Positions 54,419 to 63,615 of a stretch of 64,000 nt of DNA are shown piece after piece (positions within the stretch are counted from its first letter, which is position 1; every line of letters starts with the position of its first letter). Origin of the DNA: Cohaesibacter gelatinilyticus. Its GTDB lineage: Bacteria > Pseudomonadota > Alphaproteobacteria > Rhizobiales > Cohaesibacteraceae. The stretch is from the NCBI RefSeq assembly GCF_900215605.1, contig NZ_OBEL01000007.1, forward strand, positions 124,001-188,000. The letters run 5' to 3'. The notes beneath the pieces are model-generated. The model made no database searches. It was not told the origin of the DNA and was given only the letters and a program-made list of their open reading frames with translations. The position numbers and the translations under genes are program-made.

Positions 54419-56041
54419 TCAGATCCGCATACGCGGAACATCATGCGGATCAAGCATGAGATTGATCAGCATTGGCCCTTTACGTGTTTCCAATGCCTTG
54501 ATGGCTGTTTCCAATTCATCACTGGATCTCACATCAATCCCCTGCCCACCAAGAGAAGTGGCTACTTCACCAAAGGATGGCCAATGGAATTCGGTGAGGC
54601 TTGGGTCCATCTTACGATCCAGGAACTGGATATGCTCGGCGCCATAAGCGGAATCGTTGGCAATGATGACAATCAGATCCAGTCCTTGCTGCACGGCGGT
54701 GCTGAACTCATTGATGCCGCCCATCATGAAACCGCCATCCCCACTGAACAGCACGACAGGACGATCAGGTGCGGCAACACCTGCACCAATCGCTTCTTGC
54801 AGACCCTGGCCAATCGCACCGAAATTGGCGGTCACAATGCTGTTCCGCGGATGAGAGACCGAAATCCGACACCAGACTTCGGTCATGAAACGCCCGCCAT
54901 CCGTGACCAGAACTCGATCTTTTGGCAGGGTTTCTTCCAGCCGCTCCAGAGCATGGACATAATTGACATAACCTTCGCTTGTCTGGTCCGACCCAACCGG
55001 ATGAGCAGTCAGAATATCGATATCCAGCTCTCGGGTGAAGCCACTGGCCGGAATCTCTGCCTCATTCAACCACCATAAAATGGTCTCAGCCGTCAGACCA
55101 CAATCGGCAATCAGCGCCGCATCGGGATGAAGCCCGCCACCGATCGCCGTCGGCTCCACATCCACTTGCACAATCCGCTTGCTCTTCATCAGCTTGCCGC
55201 GATCTGTGGTAAAATCATGCAAACTGGTACCAAAACAGATGATGCAATCGGACTGGGCAATCAGATCATAGGCAGCAGGTGTGGAAAGCGTGCCGAAAAT
55301 ATCGATATTATAGGCATAGTCAGAGAATAAGCCCTTGGCTTTCAGGGTTGTTGCCAAGGGGCATTCCAGACGCTCGGCCAACTTTATCAATTGCTCTTTT
55401 GCATCAACCGCACCGCCACCAGCCAAAATGAGTGGGCGACGCGCCGAGGCGATCATGCCGATGGCTTCATCCAGAATATCGCCTTCTGCAACGCCACCAG
55501 GCTTGGTGAAGACATCCAGCACATGGCTTTCATACTCCACCTCTTCCCACATGAAATCAGCAGGCATGTTCAACACGATCGGGCGGCGTTCAACCTGCGC
55601 CCGATAGAAGGCACGCGCCACATCGCGACTGGCCAGCTCTGGCGTACGCACTTGTACAAATCCCGCTCCCGTTGCTTTCACCACTTCGCGCTGATCAATA
55701 CCTTGCAGATGCCGGGGGTTGGCCACTGGTGTATCCCCAGCCAACAATACAATGGGAGCATGTCCGCGCACCCCTTCGGTCAGGGCCGTCATACAATTGG
55801 TCAGGGCCGGACCATGGGTAACGGTCGCCACGCCAACCTTGCCCGTGACATGAGCATAGGCCAAAGCCATGAGAACCGAACTTCCTTCATGGGCAGCCGG
55901 CACGAATTTGCCATCGCAATCGCGCACATAACTATCAACCATGAACAGATTGGCATCCCCCATCAGACCGAACACGACATCGACCTTATGGTCACGCACG
56001 GCCTGAGCAATGGCTTGATGGACATTCAGTTTGCGGCTCAT
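54419..56041 (-). CDS. Thiamine-diphosphate enzyme, acetolactate synthase-like
   Basis: A 540-residue ThDP enzyme with three domains. Catalytic Glu52 is in AAHEGSS; the central domain ends near 340; the cofactor motif is GDGGFMMGGINEF followed by IIIANDSAYGAEH. The family includes acetolactate synthase, benzoylformate decarboxylase, sulfopyruvate/oxalyl-CoA-type decarboxylases. With no small regulatory subunit gene adjacent, it is unlikely to be the biosynthetic acetolactate synthase; a catabolic 2-oxo acid decarboxylase or lyase is more likely. It lies upstream of the TRAP operon on the same strand with a 411-bp gap. Confidence 0.9.
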   Translation of the reverse strand: MSRKLNVHQAIAQAVRDHKVDVVFGLMGDANLFMVDSYVRDCDGKFVPAAHEGSSVLMALAYAHVTGKVGVATVTHGPALTNCMTALTEGVRGHAPIVLLAGDTPVANPRHLQGIDQREVVKATGAGFVQVRTPELASRDVARAFYRAQVERRPIVLNMPADFMWEEVEYESHVLDVFTKPGGVAEGDILDEAIGMIASARRPLILAGGGAVDAKEQLIKLAERLECPLATTLKAKGLFSDYAYNIDIFGTLSTPAAYDLIAQSDCIICFGTSLHDFTTDRGKLMKSKRIVQVDVEPTAIGGGLHPDAALIADCGLTAETILWWLNEAEIPASGFTRELDIDILTAHPVGSDQTSEGYVNYVHALERLEETLPKDRVLVTDGGRFMTEVWCRISVSHPRNSIVTANFGAIGQGLQEAIGAGVAAPDRPVVLFSGDGGFMMGGINEFSTAVQQGLDLIVIIANDSAYGAEHIQFLDRKMDPSLTEFHWPSFGEVATSLGGQGIDVRSSDELETAIKALETRKGPMLINLMLDPHDVPRMRI

Positions 56042-56316
56042 CAGTATTCTCCCCTATCTCCTACCTTTAGAAATAGCGAAAAACAGATGCAAACAGTGTG
56101 CAATGATTGTCAAAATATTAAATTCAAACGCGCATATATGATATAAATTGCGATAAATATGCAAATTTTACAAAAAACTCGCACAAATCCTTTTGCGTAA
56201 CAATCAGCCGTACACCAAGGATCCAGACACACAAAAACCATGCATCCGAAGATTTGTGAGTTTACGTCCTGAAGTCCGCAGGGCAGACTTTGCACTTGAA
56301 CCTGCAGTGCCCGATT

Positions 56317-56441
56317 GAAAAATCTCCGCCTGAGATTTTTCGGCTGCATGTCCAGCCCTCTCCCCCTCCCAAGCCACCCGTCATGGTACCCTCGTGGGCG
56401 GTTTGGGAGGGGGAGAGGGCTCGGCTCGGGATTTTTAAATC
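56317..56441 (+). repeat. Composite intergenic repeat, copy 4
   Basis: The palindrome at 56352-56424 is nearly identical to that at 41999-42070. It is flanked by GAAAAATCTC/GAGATTTTTC (56317-56341), a variant of the TTAAAAGTCTC hairpin, and by a decayed tail GGGATTTTTAAATCAGAC. The rest of the gap 56042-56316 is AT-rich with no gene. Confidence 0.82.
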
Positions 56442-56460
56442 AGACTATCAGGAGCAAACC

Positions 56461-56922
56461 ATGAATTTCGCAGAGCAACCTGAAGACATCCCTCACCTGT
56501 TTGCGAAATTCTGGAATGAAAAGGATGCCCATGCCTTGGCATCCCTTTTTGTCGAAGACGCAGATTTCGTAAATGTGGTCGGTCTGTGGTGGCACAATCG
56601 TCAGGACATAGAAAAAGCACATCATTACGGCCTCACCACCTTCTTTCGCGCTTCAACTCTAGTAGTCAGACGAACCAAACTGCGTCAGGTGAATGACGAT
56701 GTTGCAATCGTTCACGCTCGCTTCAAACTATCGGACCAATTGGACCCAGATGGCCAGACACTCGAGCCTCGTTTCGCAATCCTGGTCTTTGTAGCTCAAC
56801 GCTTTGACACTGGCTGGCAAGTCATAACTGCACAAAATACCGATATCGTTCCCGGCATGGAAACCAATGTGGTCAGAGACAACACAATCACGCCCATGGA
56901 CTATAGAAAGCCACAGGATTGA
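56461..56922 (+). CDS. SgcJ/EcaC-like (SnoaL/NTF2 fold) protein
   Basis: A 153-residue protein of the SgcJ/EcaC oxidoreductase-like group within the NTF2/SnoaL superfamily: FAKFWNEKDAHALASLFVED and the closing VITAQNTDIVPG. Members bind small hydrophobic molecules and only some are enzymes. ATG 56461 starts the conserved region; an upstream extension runs through the repeat and is not credible. It is convergent with the PLP enzyme gene. Function unknown. Confidence 0.8.
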   Translation: MNFAEQPEDIPHLFAKFWNEKDAHALASLFVEDADFVNVVGLWWHNRQDIEKAHHYGLTTFFRASTLVVRRTKLRQVNDDVAIVHARFKLSDQLDPDGQTLEPRFAILVFVAQRFDTGWQVITAQNTDIVPGMETNVVRDNTITPMDYRKPQD

Positions 56923-56957
56923 ACGGCACAAAAGGACATGATCGACGGCCCCTTAGA

Positions 56958-58001
56958 TCAGTTCAGTCTGTTCAACTTATCGCTATAGTCGCTGATATCG
57001 CCGAGCTTTTCTGCCACCCATTGCGAATTGTAATAGGTGTCCAGATAACGGGTTCCGCTGTCACAAAGCAGGGTGACGATTGAGGCACTTTTGTTTTGTG
57101 CTTTCAGCTCCTGTGCGATCTTCAATGCGCCCCAGAGATTGGCCCCGGTGGAGGCCCCTGCCTTTCTGCCGATCAGCTTTTCCAGCCAGAGTATGGTGGC
57201 GACGCTGGCACGGTCAGGCACCTGCATCATGTGATCGATCACATCTGGCTGAAAGGATTGCTCGACCTGAGGGCGACCGATGCCCTCGATCCGGCTGGAG
57301 GCCTGAATGGTCAGATCCCGGTTTTTCTGGATATAGGCGTCATAGAAAACCGAATTTTCCGGATCGACCACCATCAACTGGGTCTCATGCCCTTTATAGC
57401 GAATGAAGCGTCCCAAGGTGGCTGATGTTCCGCCTGTGCCAGCACTCATGACGATGGTATGCGGGATTGGATGATCTTCCTTGGACATCTGTTCGAAGAT
57501 GCTTTCGGCAATGTTGTTATTGCCGCGCCAATCTGTAGCCCGTTCGGCATATTTGAACTGGTTCATGAAATAGCCGCCGGTCTCTTCGGCCAGTTTCACC
57601 GCAGCACAATGCATCTCGGTCGCCTTGTCGACGAAATGGCATTGGCCACCATAAAGCGTGATCTCATCGATCTTGCGCTGCGCCGTGCTGCGCGGCATGA
57701 CCGCAACAAAGGGTAGGCCAATCATCCGCGCAAAATAGGCTTCCGATACCGCTGTACTGCCAGAGGACGCCTCAACGATGGTGGTTGTTTCATCCAGCTT
57801 GCCATTACACAAAGCATAGAGAAAAAGGGATCTCGCCAGACGATGCTTCAAGCTTCCTGTCGGATGGGTGCTTTCATCTTTCAGATACAGATCAACGCCA
57901 TTCAAACCCGGCACCGTCAGTTTGAACAAATGCGTATCAGCAGAACGCTGACTGTCAGCCTCAATCTTCTTGATGGCTTGCGTGATCCAGTTCGTCATCA
58001 T
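56958..58001 (-). CDS. PLP-dependent cysteine synthase-family enzyme (Cds1-like)
   Basis: A 347-residue fold-type II PLP enzyme. The Schiff-base lysine is in PTGSLKHRLA, the substrate loop is ASSGSTA, and the phosphate loop is SAGTGGTSATLG. Length and sequence fit the branch containing L-cysteine desulfhydrase Cds1 (cysteine to pyruvate, ammonia and sulfide) better than CysK or CysM, but I cannot exclude a synthase. ATG 58001 or 57998 are both possible, after AAGGG. It is monocistronic. Confidence 0.82.
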   Translation of the reverse strand: MMTNWITQAIKKIEADSQRSADTHLFKLTVPGLNGVDLYLKDESTHPTGSLKHRLARSLFLYALCNGKLDETTTIVEASSGSTAVSEAYFARMIGLPFVAVMPRSTAQRKIDEITLYGGQCHFVDKATEMHCAAVKLAEETGGYFMNQFKYAERATDWRGNNNIAESIFEQMSKEDHPIPHTIVMSAGTGGTSATLGRFIRYKGHETQLMVVDPENSVFYDAYIQKNRDLTIQASSRIEGIGRPQVEQSFQPDVIDHMMQVPDRASVATILWLEKLIGRKAGASTGANLWGALKIAQELKAQNKSASIVTLLCDSGTRYLDTYYNSQWVAEKLGDISDYSDKLNRLN

Positions 58002-58104
58002 GAAACCCTTGGTTCGGTGAAGCTCTTTTGGCCACCATAGCAAAGGGAAAAACAAGTTGCTATCGACGTAAATCAGGACCGCCCAATCGGGCTGTATAAA
58101 GAGC

Positions 58105-58731
58105 TTACCCCTTGAGCAAATGGCTCAACCCCGCCAGTTGAAATCGCCAGAAATGAGTCAGCGTGGCTTCGATATCTGAACGCTCGCAATAGCACTCAAG
58201 GATATCGACAATCATTTCGGCAGTGCGGGTGAATTGGCGACGCAGAATAAAATTCAGATGCTCGTCGGGGTCAGCAAGCCCGCTATTCTTACGTAAGTAA
58301 TTGAGGGTTTGACGTTCCATCTCCTTGATGAACAGATCGCGGATGTGATCATAGCGCGTACCGTTTGCTCCGCGCAGCAAAATGAGGACGGAAAGCCGCT
58401 CGCTCACCCAGAAATCGAGCTGGGCTTGCGCAGCTGGCCAGTCCTTTTGATCGCTTTCCAGCCAATCGCCCCTTGCCTCCAGCTCTCGCAATCTTGCCCG
58501 CAACAATCGCAGCAGCTGCGCCGCATGAGACGGCGGCACGACGGCATAGAAGACCTCTTCCTTGTTCTTGAAATATTTATAGAGATTGCTGGTCACCGTC
58601 CCGGCACGCTTGGCAATGTCAGCGAGTCGGGCTTTCTCAAACCCATCTTCGGCGAACACAAGGGCGGCAGCATCCAGAATGCGCTGCCGGACTTCTGGCT
58701 TCAGTCTTTGTACCAAGCGTTTCGCTCCCAC
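58105..58731 (-). CDS. TetR family regulator overlapping an amidase gene
   Basis: A 208-residue TetR protein: helix-turn-helix RLADIAKRAGTVTSNLYKYFKNKEEV near residue 40. Its start lies 31 bp inside the end of the upstream amidase gene, so both are translated from one message. It most likely represses that operon through the 29-bp palindrome at 60187-60215. Effector probably the amide substrate or its product. Confidence 0.9.
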   Translation of the reverse strand: MGAKRLVQRLKPEVRQRILDAAALVFAEDGFEKARLADIAKRAGTVTSNLYKYFKNKEEVFYAVVPPSHAAQLLRLLRARLRELEARGDWLESDQKDWPAAQAQLDFWVSERLSVLILLRGANGTRYDHIRDLFIKEMERQTLNYLRKNSGLADPDEHLNFILRRQFTRTAEMIVDILECYCERSDIEATLTHFWRFQLAGLSHLLKG

Positions 58732-60161
58732 ATCTCAAATATCTTGCCCTGCCATGGCTGCGCCTCTTCCAATTGCAGAGCAAGAGAGAAGAGCACATCA
58801 TCCTGCCCTTGCCGGGCCGAGAAATGGCTGCCCAGCGGCAGACCGCCTTCATTCCAATAAAGCGGAACAGACATGGCAGGCCAGCCAGCAATGGATGGAA
58901 TGACCGTATAGCAGGCGACCTCTTCCACGAAAGCTTTTAGCGCATCGACCGGGCCATCGGGGCGATATTGTCCCAAGGGAAATGCCGCATAAGGCGTGGT
59001 GGGCGTGAGGATGACATCGCACGCCGCCCGTGAGGCCTCAATGGATTTGGAAGCTTCTTGCAAAGACAGCCCTGCTTGCGCCAGATAATCAGGCCCCAGT
59101 TCCCGCCCTTTGGCGACCAAAGCCCGGGTATAGGGTTCGAACCCATCTTCATTATAATGCTCACCAAAACCAGCTTTCAGTTGCTCGAAGGTCAGTGCCA
59201 TCACCACGCCCATAAGCGAGAAGAAAGTCTCCGCCACCTCACCCCGTTCAAATTGTGGAGACTGAATCTCGACAAGCTCATGTCCCAGTTCCTCACAAAG
59301 ACGAAGGGTAGAAGAGAGCGCAACCAGGGCGGATGCGGATGGATTGGGTCCGTTCTCATCTATCGCATAATAGCCAATGCGGAGGCGTGCGGATTTGCGC
59401 TTTTGAAGCTGATCCCATTGCAGCTTCTCAGGGACAGTCTCCTCTTCTGTTGCCATCAACCAGGCAATGCTGTCACGCACGGATCGGCTGGCACAATGGT
59501 CGCTGTTAATGGCAGTCATTGGCAGTTCGGCTGGCATGCCGTTGGAAACGGTTCTGCCCCGGCTTGGCTTAAAACCAAAGAGCCCACAAAAGGATGCAGG
59601 CCCACGGATCGATCCACCGCCATCGGACGCATGGGCGACAGGCACAAGACCAGCAGCTACTGCAGCAACCGCCCCACCTGATGAGCCGCCAGTGGAGCGA
59701 GACAAATCCCAGGGATTACGGGTCGCGCCTTTGGCCAAAGTCTCCGTGGTGCCGAGCAAGCCAAATTCCGATGTGGTGCTTTTACCCAGAGTGATAAAAC
59801 CTGCGGCATCTATTGCCTCAACATACGGGGATGAGGTCAGACCGGGGACAGTATCAAGCAAGCGGGACCCAAAGCCATTGGCATGGCCGGGATAGGAGAG
59901 CACATCCTTGATCAAGGTTGGCACCCCGGCAAAGGGACCATCCATTGATACCGCCTCGCTTTGCTGCAAGGCCAGATGGAAATTGTGAGAGGCAATGGCA
60001 TTGATATCCGGATTGATCCGCTCGATGCGTCTGATGGCTGCCTGCACCAAATCCTTGGATGTCACCTCTCCTCTCTTGATCAGATCAGCCTGCGCCAATC
60101 CATCCAAATGCACAAAGTCATCGCTTGAAGTCACGCTTTTTATCACTGCATCCATGCTCAT
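58701..60161 (-). CDS. Amidase-signature family hydrolase, TetR-regulated
   Basis: A 486-residue amidase: Lys in TLIKDVLSY near 85, cis-serine loop STGGSSGGAVAAVAAG near 158, and the nucleophile in SDGGGSIRGPASF near 182. It is of the aryl-acylamidase/Asp-tRNA amidotransferase-like type but stands outside any gatCB context, so a catabolic amide hydrolase is likely. It is only distantly similar to the amidase at 49344. The operon is amidase-tetR with an operator 26 bp before the start codon. Confidence 0.92.
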   Translation of the reverse strand: MSMDAVIKSVTSSDDFVHLDGLAQADLIKRGEVTSKDLVQAAIRRIERINPDINAIASHNFHLALQQSEAVSMDGPFAGVPTLIKDVLSYPGHANGFGSRLLDTVPGLTSSPYVEAIDAAGFITLGKSTTSEFGLLGTTETLAKGATRNPWDLSRSTGGSSGGAVAAVAAGLVPVAHASDGGGSIRGPASFCGLFGFKPSRGRTVSNGMPAELPMTAINSDHCASRSVRDSIAWLMATEEETVPEKLQWDQLQKRKSARLRIGYYAIDENGPNPSASALVALSSTLRLCEELGHELVEIQSPQFERGEVAETFFSLMGVVMALTFEQLKAGFGEHYNEDGFEPYTRALVAKGRELGPDYLAQAGLSLQEASKSIEASRAACDVILTPTTPYAAFPLGQYRPDGPVDALKAFVEEVACYTVIPSIAGWPAMSVPLYWNEGGLPLGSHFSARQGQDDVLFSLALQLEEAQPWQGKIFEMWERNAWYKD

Positions 60162-60186
60162 GCTGAATTCCTTCTTTGCTGGTAAC

Positions 60187-60215
60187 TCAAAAGAGAATTA
60201 ATGATTCTCTTTTGA
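60187..60215. promoter_or_regulatory. Long palindromic operator of the amidase-TetR operon
   Basis: TCAAAAGAGAAT and ATTCTCTTTTGA are perfect 12-bp arms around TAATG, 26 bp before the amidase start. Confidence 0.75.
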
Positions 60216-60242
60216 AATGCAAGAGCACGAGATGAAAAGTAA

Positions 60243-60605
60243 TCACTCAGAAGATTGATCACTCTCTCTGTTGTCCGTTAGATGCACCGCCCAGTCCTTG
60301 GCAAAATCTCCCAAGGGGCAAAGCTGATCATAGAGGCGCAAGCCCAGCTCCGTTGCCGCATAGCCCTCATCACTTTTGTAGACAAAGCCCGCAGCTTGCA
60401 GCTCTTTCAGGCGTGTATTGAGTGCGGCCGGAGAAATCGTTTCGCACTTTTCCTGCAAACGGCGAAAGGTTGACGGCCCAATCTCACAAAGCGTCCAAAG
60501 CACCCCCATGGCCCAATGACGGCCAAGAAGATCGAACAATGCCATGATGGGAGCCCCGCTCCTGGATCCACGCACCGGCTGGCCCGGCATCGGAATTTTG
60601 GTCAT
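60243..60605 (-). CDS. HxlR family regulator
   Basis: A 120-residue HxlR winged-helix protein: LFDLLGRHWAMGVLWTLCEIG opens the domain, and SPAALNTRLKELQAAGFV is the recognition region. The cysteines (in TLCEIG, KCET, QLCPLG) could allow redox or electrophile sensing, as in some family members; not shown. ATG 60605 has GAGAGAAG upstream. It is divergent from the SMP-30-like gene, with two palindromes between. Confidence 0.9.
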   Translation of the reverse strand: MTKIPMPGQPVRGSRSGAPIMALFDLLGRHWAMGVLWTLCEIGPSTFRRLQEKCETISPAALNTRLKELQAAGFVYKSDEGYAATELGLRLYDQLCPLGDFAKDWAVHLTDNRESDQSSE

Positions 60606-60630
60606 CGACTTCTCTCTCATTAATCAGGCT

Positions 60631-60678
60631 TGCTATATTTTTTATAGCAGATTAGAATTGCTATAAATTTTATAGCAA
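60631..60678. promoter_or_regulatory. Twin palindromic operators between HxlR and SMP-30-like genes
   Basis: TGCTATA/TATAGCA around TTTTT (60631-60649) and TTGCTATAA/TTATAGCAA around ATT (60658-60678) share the TTGCTATA half-site; their centres are 28 bp apart. Two dimers of the HxlR protein could bind. Confidence 0.72.
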
Positions 60679-60696
60679 TATTCACAGAGATCGCCA

Positions 60697-61617
60697 ATGA
60701 CCAAAACAGCCAATTATGAAATCCGGGACGACAGATTCCGCCGCAGCGTGAAACTGGATGAACCTATTGAGCAAATCTGGACCGGAGGCAAATGGACAGA
60801 AGGCCCGGTCTATTCCCCAGCCTATCGCTACCTGATCTGGAGCGACATTCCCAATGACCGCCGCCTGAAGTGGGACGAGCTAACCGGAGCCGTCGCCGAT
60901 ATCCGCAGTGGCCTTGGTTGCTATACCAATGGTTCAACCCTCGACCGGCAAGGTCGGATCATTGCTTGCGAACATGGCACCCGTAGCGTCACCCGCATTG
61001 AGCATGATGGCTCCGTCACCACGCTCACCAGTCATTTTCAGGGCAAGCGCTTCAACAGCCCCAATGATGTGGTGGTACGCTCGGACGGCAGCATCTGGTT
61101 CAGCGACCCCGCTTATGGCATCGAATCCGACTATGAAGGCTTTCAGGCCGAGCCCGAGCTGGATGGCGAACATGTCTATCGGTTGGATCCGCAATCAGGA
61201 GAGATCCGCCAGGTCACCACAGACTTTGCCTGCCCCAATGGCCTTGTCTTTTCACTGGATGAACAGACCCTCTATATCGCCGATAGTGGCGGTACGCGCT
61301 ATGCCAGCGGTGAGCATCACATCCGCGCCTTTGCCGTTGAGCCAGATGGCAGTTTGAGCGGTGGCGATGTCTTTGCCGAATGTGAGGCCGGTGTCTTTGA
61401 TGGTTTCCGTCTGGACAATCAGGGCCGCATCTGGACCAGCGCACAAGATGGCGTGCATTGCTATCACCCGGATGGAACCTTGCTCGGCAAGATCTTTGTG
61501 CCGGAAGAAGTCTCCAATGTCTGCTTTGGCGGACCAAAGAGAAACCGCCTCTTCATCACCGCTTCCACCAGTCTTTATAGCGTTTTGCTCCCGACCACCG
61601 GTGCCAAACTTCTATGA
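60697..61617 (+). CDS. SMP-30/gluconolactonase-like six-bladed propeller
   Basis: A 306-residue SMP-30/regucalcin/LRE family protein. Metal ligands fall in WTEGPVY (Glu), SPNDVVV (Asn), CPNGLVFS (Asn) and VFDGFRLD (Asp), so a lactonase with one divalent ion is expected. Natural substrates are sugar lactones such as gluconolactone, but other lactones are possible. It has no signal peptide. It is divergent from an HxlR regulator that probably controls it. Confidence 0.93.
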   Translation: MTKTANYEIRDDRFRRSVKLDEPIEQIWTGGKWTEGPVYSPAYRYLIWSDIPNDRRLKWDELTGAVADIRSGLGCYTNGSTLDRQGRIIACEHGTRSVTRIEHDGSVTTLTSHFQGKRFNSPNDVVVRSDGSIWFSDPAYGIESDYEGFQAEPELDGEHVYRLDPQSGEIRQVTTDFACPNGLVFSLDEQTLYIADSGGTRYASGEHHIRAFAVEPDGSLSGGDVFAECEAGVFDGFRLDNQGRIWTSAQDGVHCYHPDGTLLGKIFVPEEVSNVCFGGPKRNRLFITASTSLYSVLLPTTGAKLL

Positions 61618-61727
61618 GGAGACAAATAAAAACCCAGACGCATGAAACTGAAGGATTTGATAGAAGCGAGCAAGTAAAGCGCTAGCAGAAAATTATCAAA
61701 GATCAAAGAACACACAGACCTACCGTC

Positions 61728-62300
61728 TCATTCAGCATTCAAAACCATCGAATTTGCAGCGCGCCCTGCGGCTTCGATATAGGCTGGATCATGATGCACG
61801 AGGATGGTTGAGAAAGCCCCATCCATCAGCAACACAATATGGCGCGCCAATTCTTGCGAACTGGACAGCCCCCGTTCCTGAAAGATTTCGCTCAACCAGG
61901 CTTCGAATTTCTTTTTATGAGCAGAGCCAACTTTCATGGCCGGATGGCCAGGCATATTGGCCAACTCGGCGGCGGTGCGCAAAAAGCCGCAGCCCTTCCA
62001 TTTCGGGTGGCGGGCTGATCGGGCCAAATTCACGAAGATCGCCTCAACCTTTTCGGCAAGCGTCCCTTCCGCCTCTTCAAACCATTTTCTAAATAGGGCT
62101 AGATTGGGTTGATCGCGCGACACCAAATAAGCCTCGATCAGATCGTCCTTGCTCTTGAAATGGTAATAGAGGGTTTTCTTGGTAATCCCGGCCTTTGCCG
62201 CGATGGCATCCACACTTACAGCCCGAATCCCCTCGTCATAAAACAAGCGATTGGCAGCATCCAGAATACGGTCTTTTGCAGAAGGCTTTGTGGTCGGCAT
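61728..62300 (-). CDS. TetR family regulator, divergent from enoyl-CoA hydratase gene
   Basis: A 190-residue TetR protein with helix-turn-helix AIAAKAGITKKTLYYHFKSKDDLIEAY; the C-terminal half resembles the TetR_C_16/YcdC-like branch (HPKWKGCGFLRTAAEL). I chose ATG 62300 because the longer frame runs through the operator. The 22-bp palindrome before it also precedes the enoyl-CoA hydratase gene on the other strand. Confidence 0.9.
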   Translation of the reverse strand: MPTTKPSAKDRILDAANRLFYDEGIRAVSVDAIAAKAGITKKTLYYHFKSKDDLIEAYLVSRDQPNLALFRKWFEEAEGTLAEKVEAIFVNLARSARHPKWKGCGFLRTAAELANMPGHPAMKVGSAHKKKFEAWLSEIFQERGLSSSQELARHIVLLMDGAFSTILVHHDPAYIEAAGRAANSMVLNAE

Positions 62301-62306
62301 ATCTAT

Positions 62307-62328
62307 GTATACTACATAGTGAGTATAC
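62307..62328. promoter_or_regulatory. TetR-type operator between TetR and enoyl-CoA hydratase genes
   Basis: GTATACT and AGTATAC are perfect arms around an 8-bp spacer, 7 bp before the TetR start and 47 bp before the hydratase start. Confidence 0.7.
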
Positions 62329-62374
62329 GTCAAATTTTCGGCGCGCTAGGCTCTCCTTATCAAAGGAGATTTGC

Positions 62375-63166
62375 ATGACCGACTTGATCAAATATGAAAC
62401 CCACGGGCCCATTGCTCTATTGACCCTGAACCGTCCGGAAAAGCTGAATGCGCTCAATTATGCCACCAATGACAGATTGCTCGAACTGTTGGACAAGATC
62501 GAAGATGATCCCTCGATCAGAACGATAATACTTACCGGTGCAGGCGAGCGAGCCTTCTCAGCCGGGGGTGATATTCATGAGTTTTCCCAGAGCATCGAAG
62601 CAGACATAGACGGAGCCGTGAAAGCCTTCTGTAAACGCGGCCAGACCATGACCTCACGCTTGGAGAGCTTTCCAAAACCAATCATTGCGGCCGTCAATGG
62701 CATTGCCTTTGGAGGCGGATGTGAAATCACTGAAGCCGTGCATCTGGCCATAGCCAGCGAAAGGGCGCTCTTTTCCAAACCGGAAATCAATATCGGCATT
62801 CCGCCAACGTTCGGCGGAACACAAAGATTGCCACGCCTTGCAGGCCGCAAACGGGCACTGGAATTGCTTCTAACCGGAGATCGCTTCTCACCACAACGCG
62901 CCTATGAAATGGGGCTGATCAATAAGGTCGTCCCGCACGAGCAGTTATTGGAAGAGGCATTCGCCCTTGCACATCGTATCATCCGCCACTCCCCGCTTGC
63001 GGCATCGAGGATCATCACGGCCGTGACAAGAGGCATCAACACCACAATCGATGAAGGCCTGCTGATCGAACGCGAGCAATTTGCGCGTATGGCAGCAACC
63101 TCCGATGTGCGGGAAGGGCTGCATGCCTGGATAGAAAGACGCGAGCCAATTTATGCAGGACAGTAG
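62375..63166 (+). CDS. Enoyl-CoA hydratase/isomerase family protein
   Basis: A 263-residue crotonase-fold enzyme. The oxyanion-hole segments are AFSAGGDIHEF and NGIAFGGGCEI; the catalytic glutamate region is SKPEINIGIPPTFGGTQRLPRL. It should add water to, or isomerise, an enoyl-CoA; chain length is unknown. SD AAAGGAGAT precedes ATG 62375. The TetR regulator and the DUF1330 gene directly downstream suggest a small acyl-CoA breakdown island. Confidence 0.93.
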   Translation: MTDLIKYETHGPIALLTLNRPEKLNALNYATNDRLLELLDKIEDDPSIRTIILTGAGERAFSAGGDIHEFSQSIEADIDGAVKAFCKRGQTMTSRLESFPKPIIAAVNGIAFGGGCEITEAVHLAIASERALFSKPEINIGIPPTFGGTQRLPRLAGRKRALELLLTGDRFSPQRAYEMGLINKVVPHEQLLEEAFALAHRIIRHSPLAASRIITAVTRGINTTIDEGLLIEREQFARMAATSDVREGLHAWIERREPIYAGQ

Positions 63167-63167
63167 G

Positions 63168-63596
63168 ATGCAAGAAAGTCACTTTCATACCAGCTTTTCG
63201 AAAGAAACCTGGGACAGCTTCAAAAGCGATCAACGGCCCGGCCCCATTGATATGCTCAATCTCATTCGGCTGCGAGACAAAGCCCTCTATTCTGATGGTA
63301 CCCAATCTTCAGGCGAAGAGGCCTTTCAACGCTATAGCGATATCAGCCAGCCAATTTTTGAAAGATTGGGCGGGAGAATTGTCTGGCGCGGTACTTTTGA
63401 GCTGACCATGGTTGGGCCAGATAATGAGACCTGGGATCTTGCCTTCATTGCGCAATATCCAAGCGTGGAGGCATTCGTCAGCTTGATGAAAGATGCCACA
63501 TACCGACAAGCCATGGCACACAGACAAGCCGGTGTTCTGGATAGCCGTCTGATCAGGTTAAACCCATCCAGTACAGGTAATAGCTTTGCTGGATAA
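63168..63596 (+). CDS. DUF1330 family protein
   Basis: A 142-residue protein of the DUF1330 type (ferredoxin-like alpha/beta fold), with the opening PIDMLNLIRLRDKALY, the central FELTMVGP and the segment FIAQYPSVEAFVSLMKDATY. The start follows the hydratase stop by one base, with AGTAGG upstream, so it is translationally coupled. No enzymatic role is known for the family. Confidence 0.85.
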   Translation: MQESHFHTSFSKETWDSFKSDQRPGPIDMLNLIRLRDKALYSDGTQSSGEEAFQRYSDISQPIFERLGGRIVWRGTFELTMVGPDNETWDLAFIAQYPSVEAFVSLMKDATYRQAMAHRQAGVLDSRLIRLNPSSTGNSFAG

Positions 63597-63615
63597 ACGA
63601 CGAATAGCTGTAGAA

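Noticed and set aside
54419-56041. Calling the ThDP enzyme biosynthetic acetolactate synthase IlvB
   Set aside because: No small subunit gene or ilvC follows, and the catabolic setting suggests another 2-oxo acid or acyl substrate.
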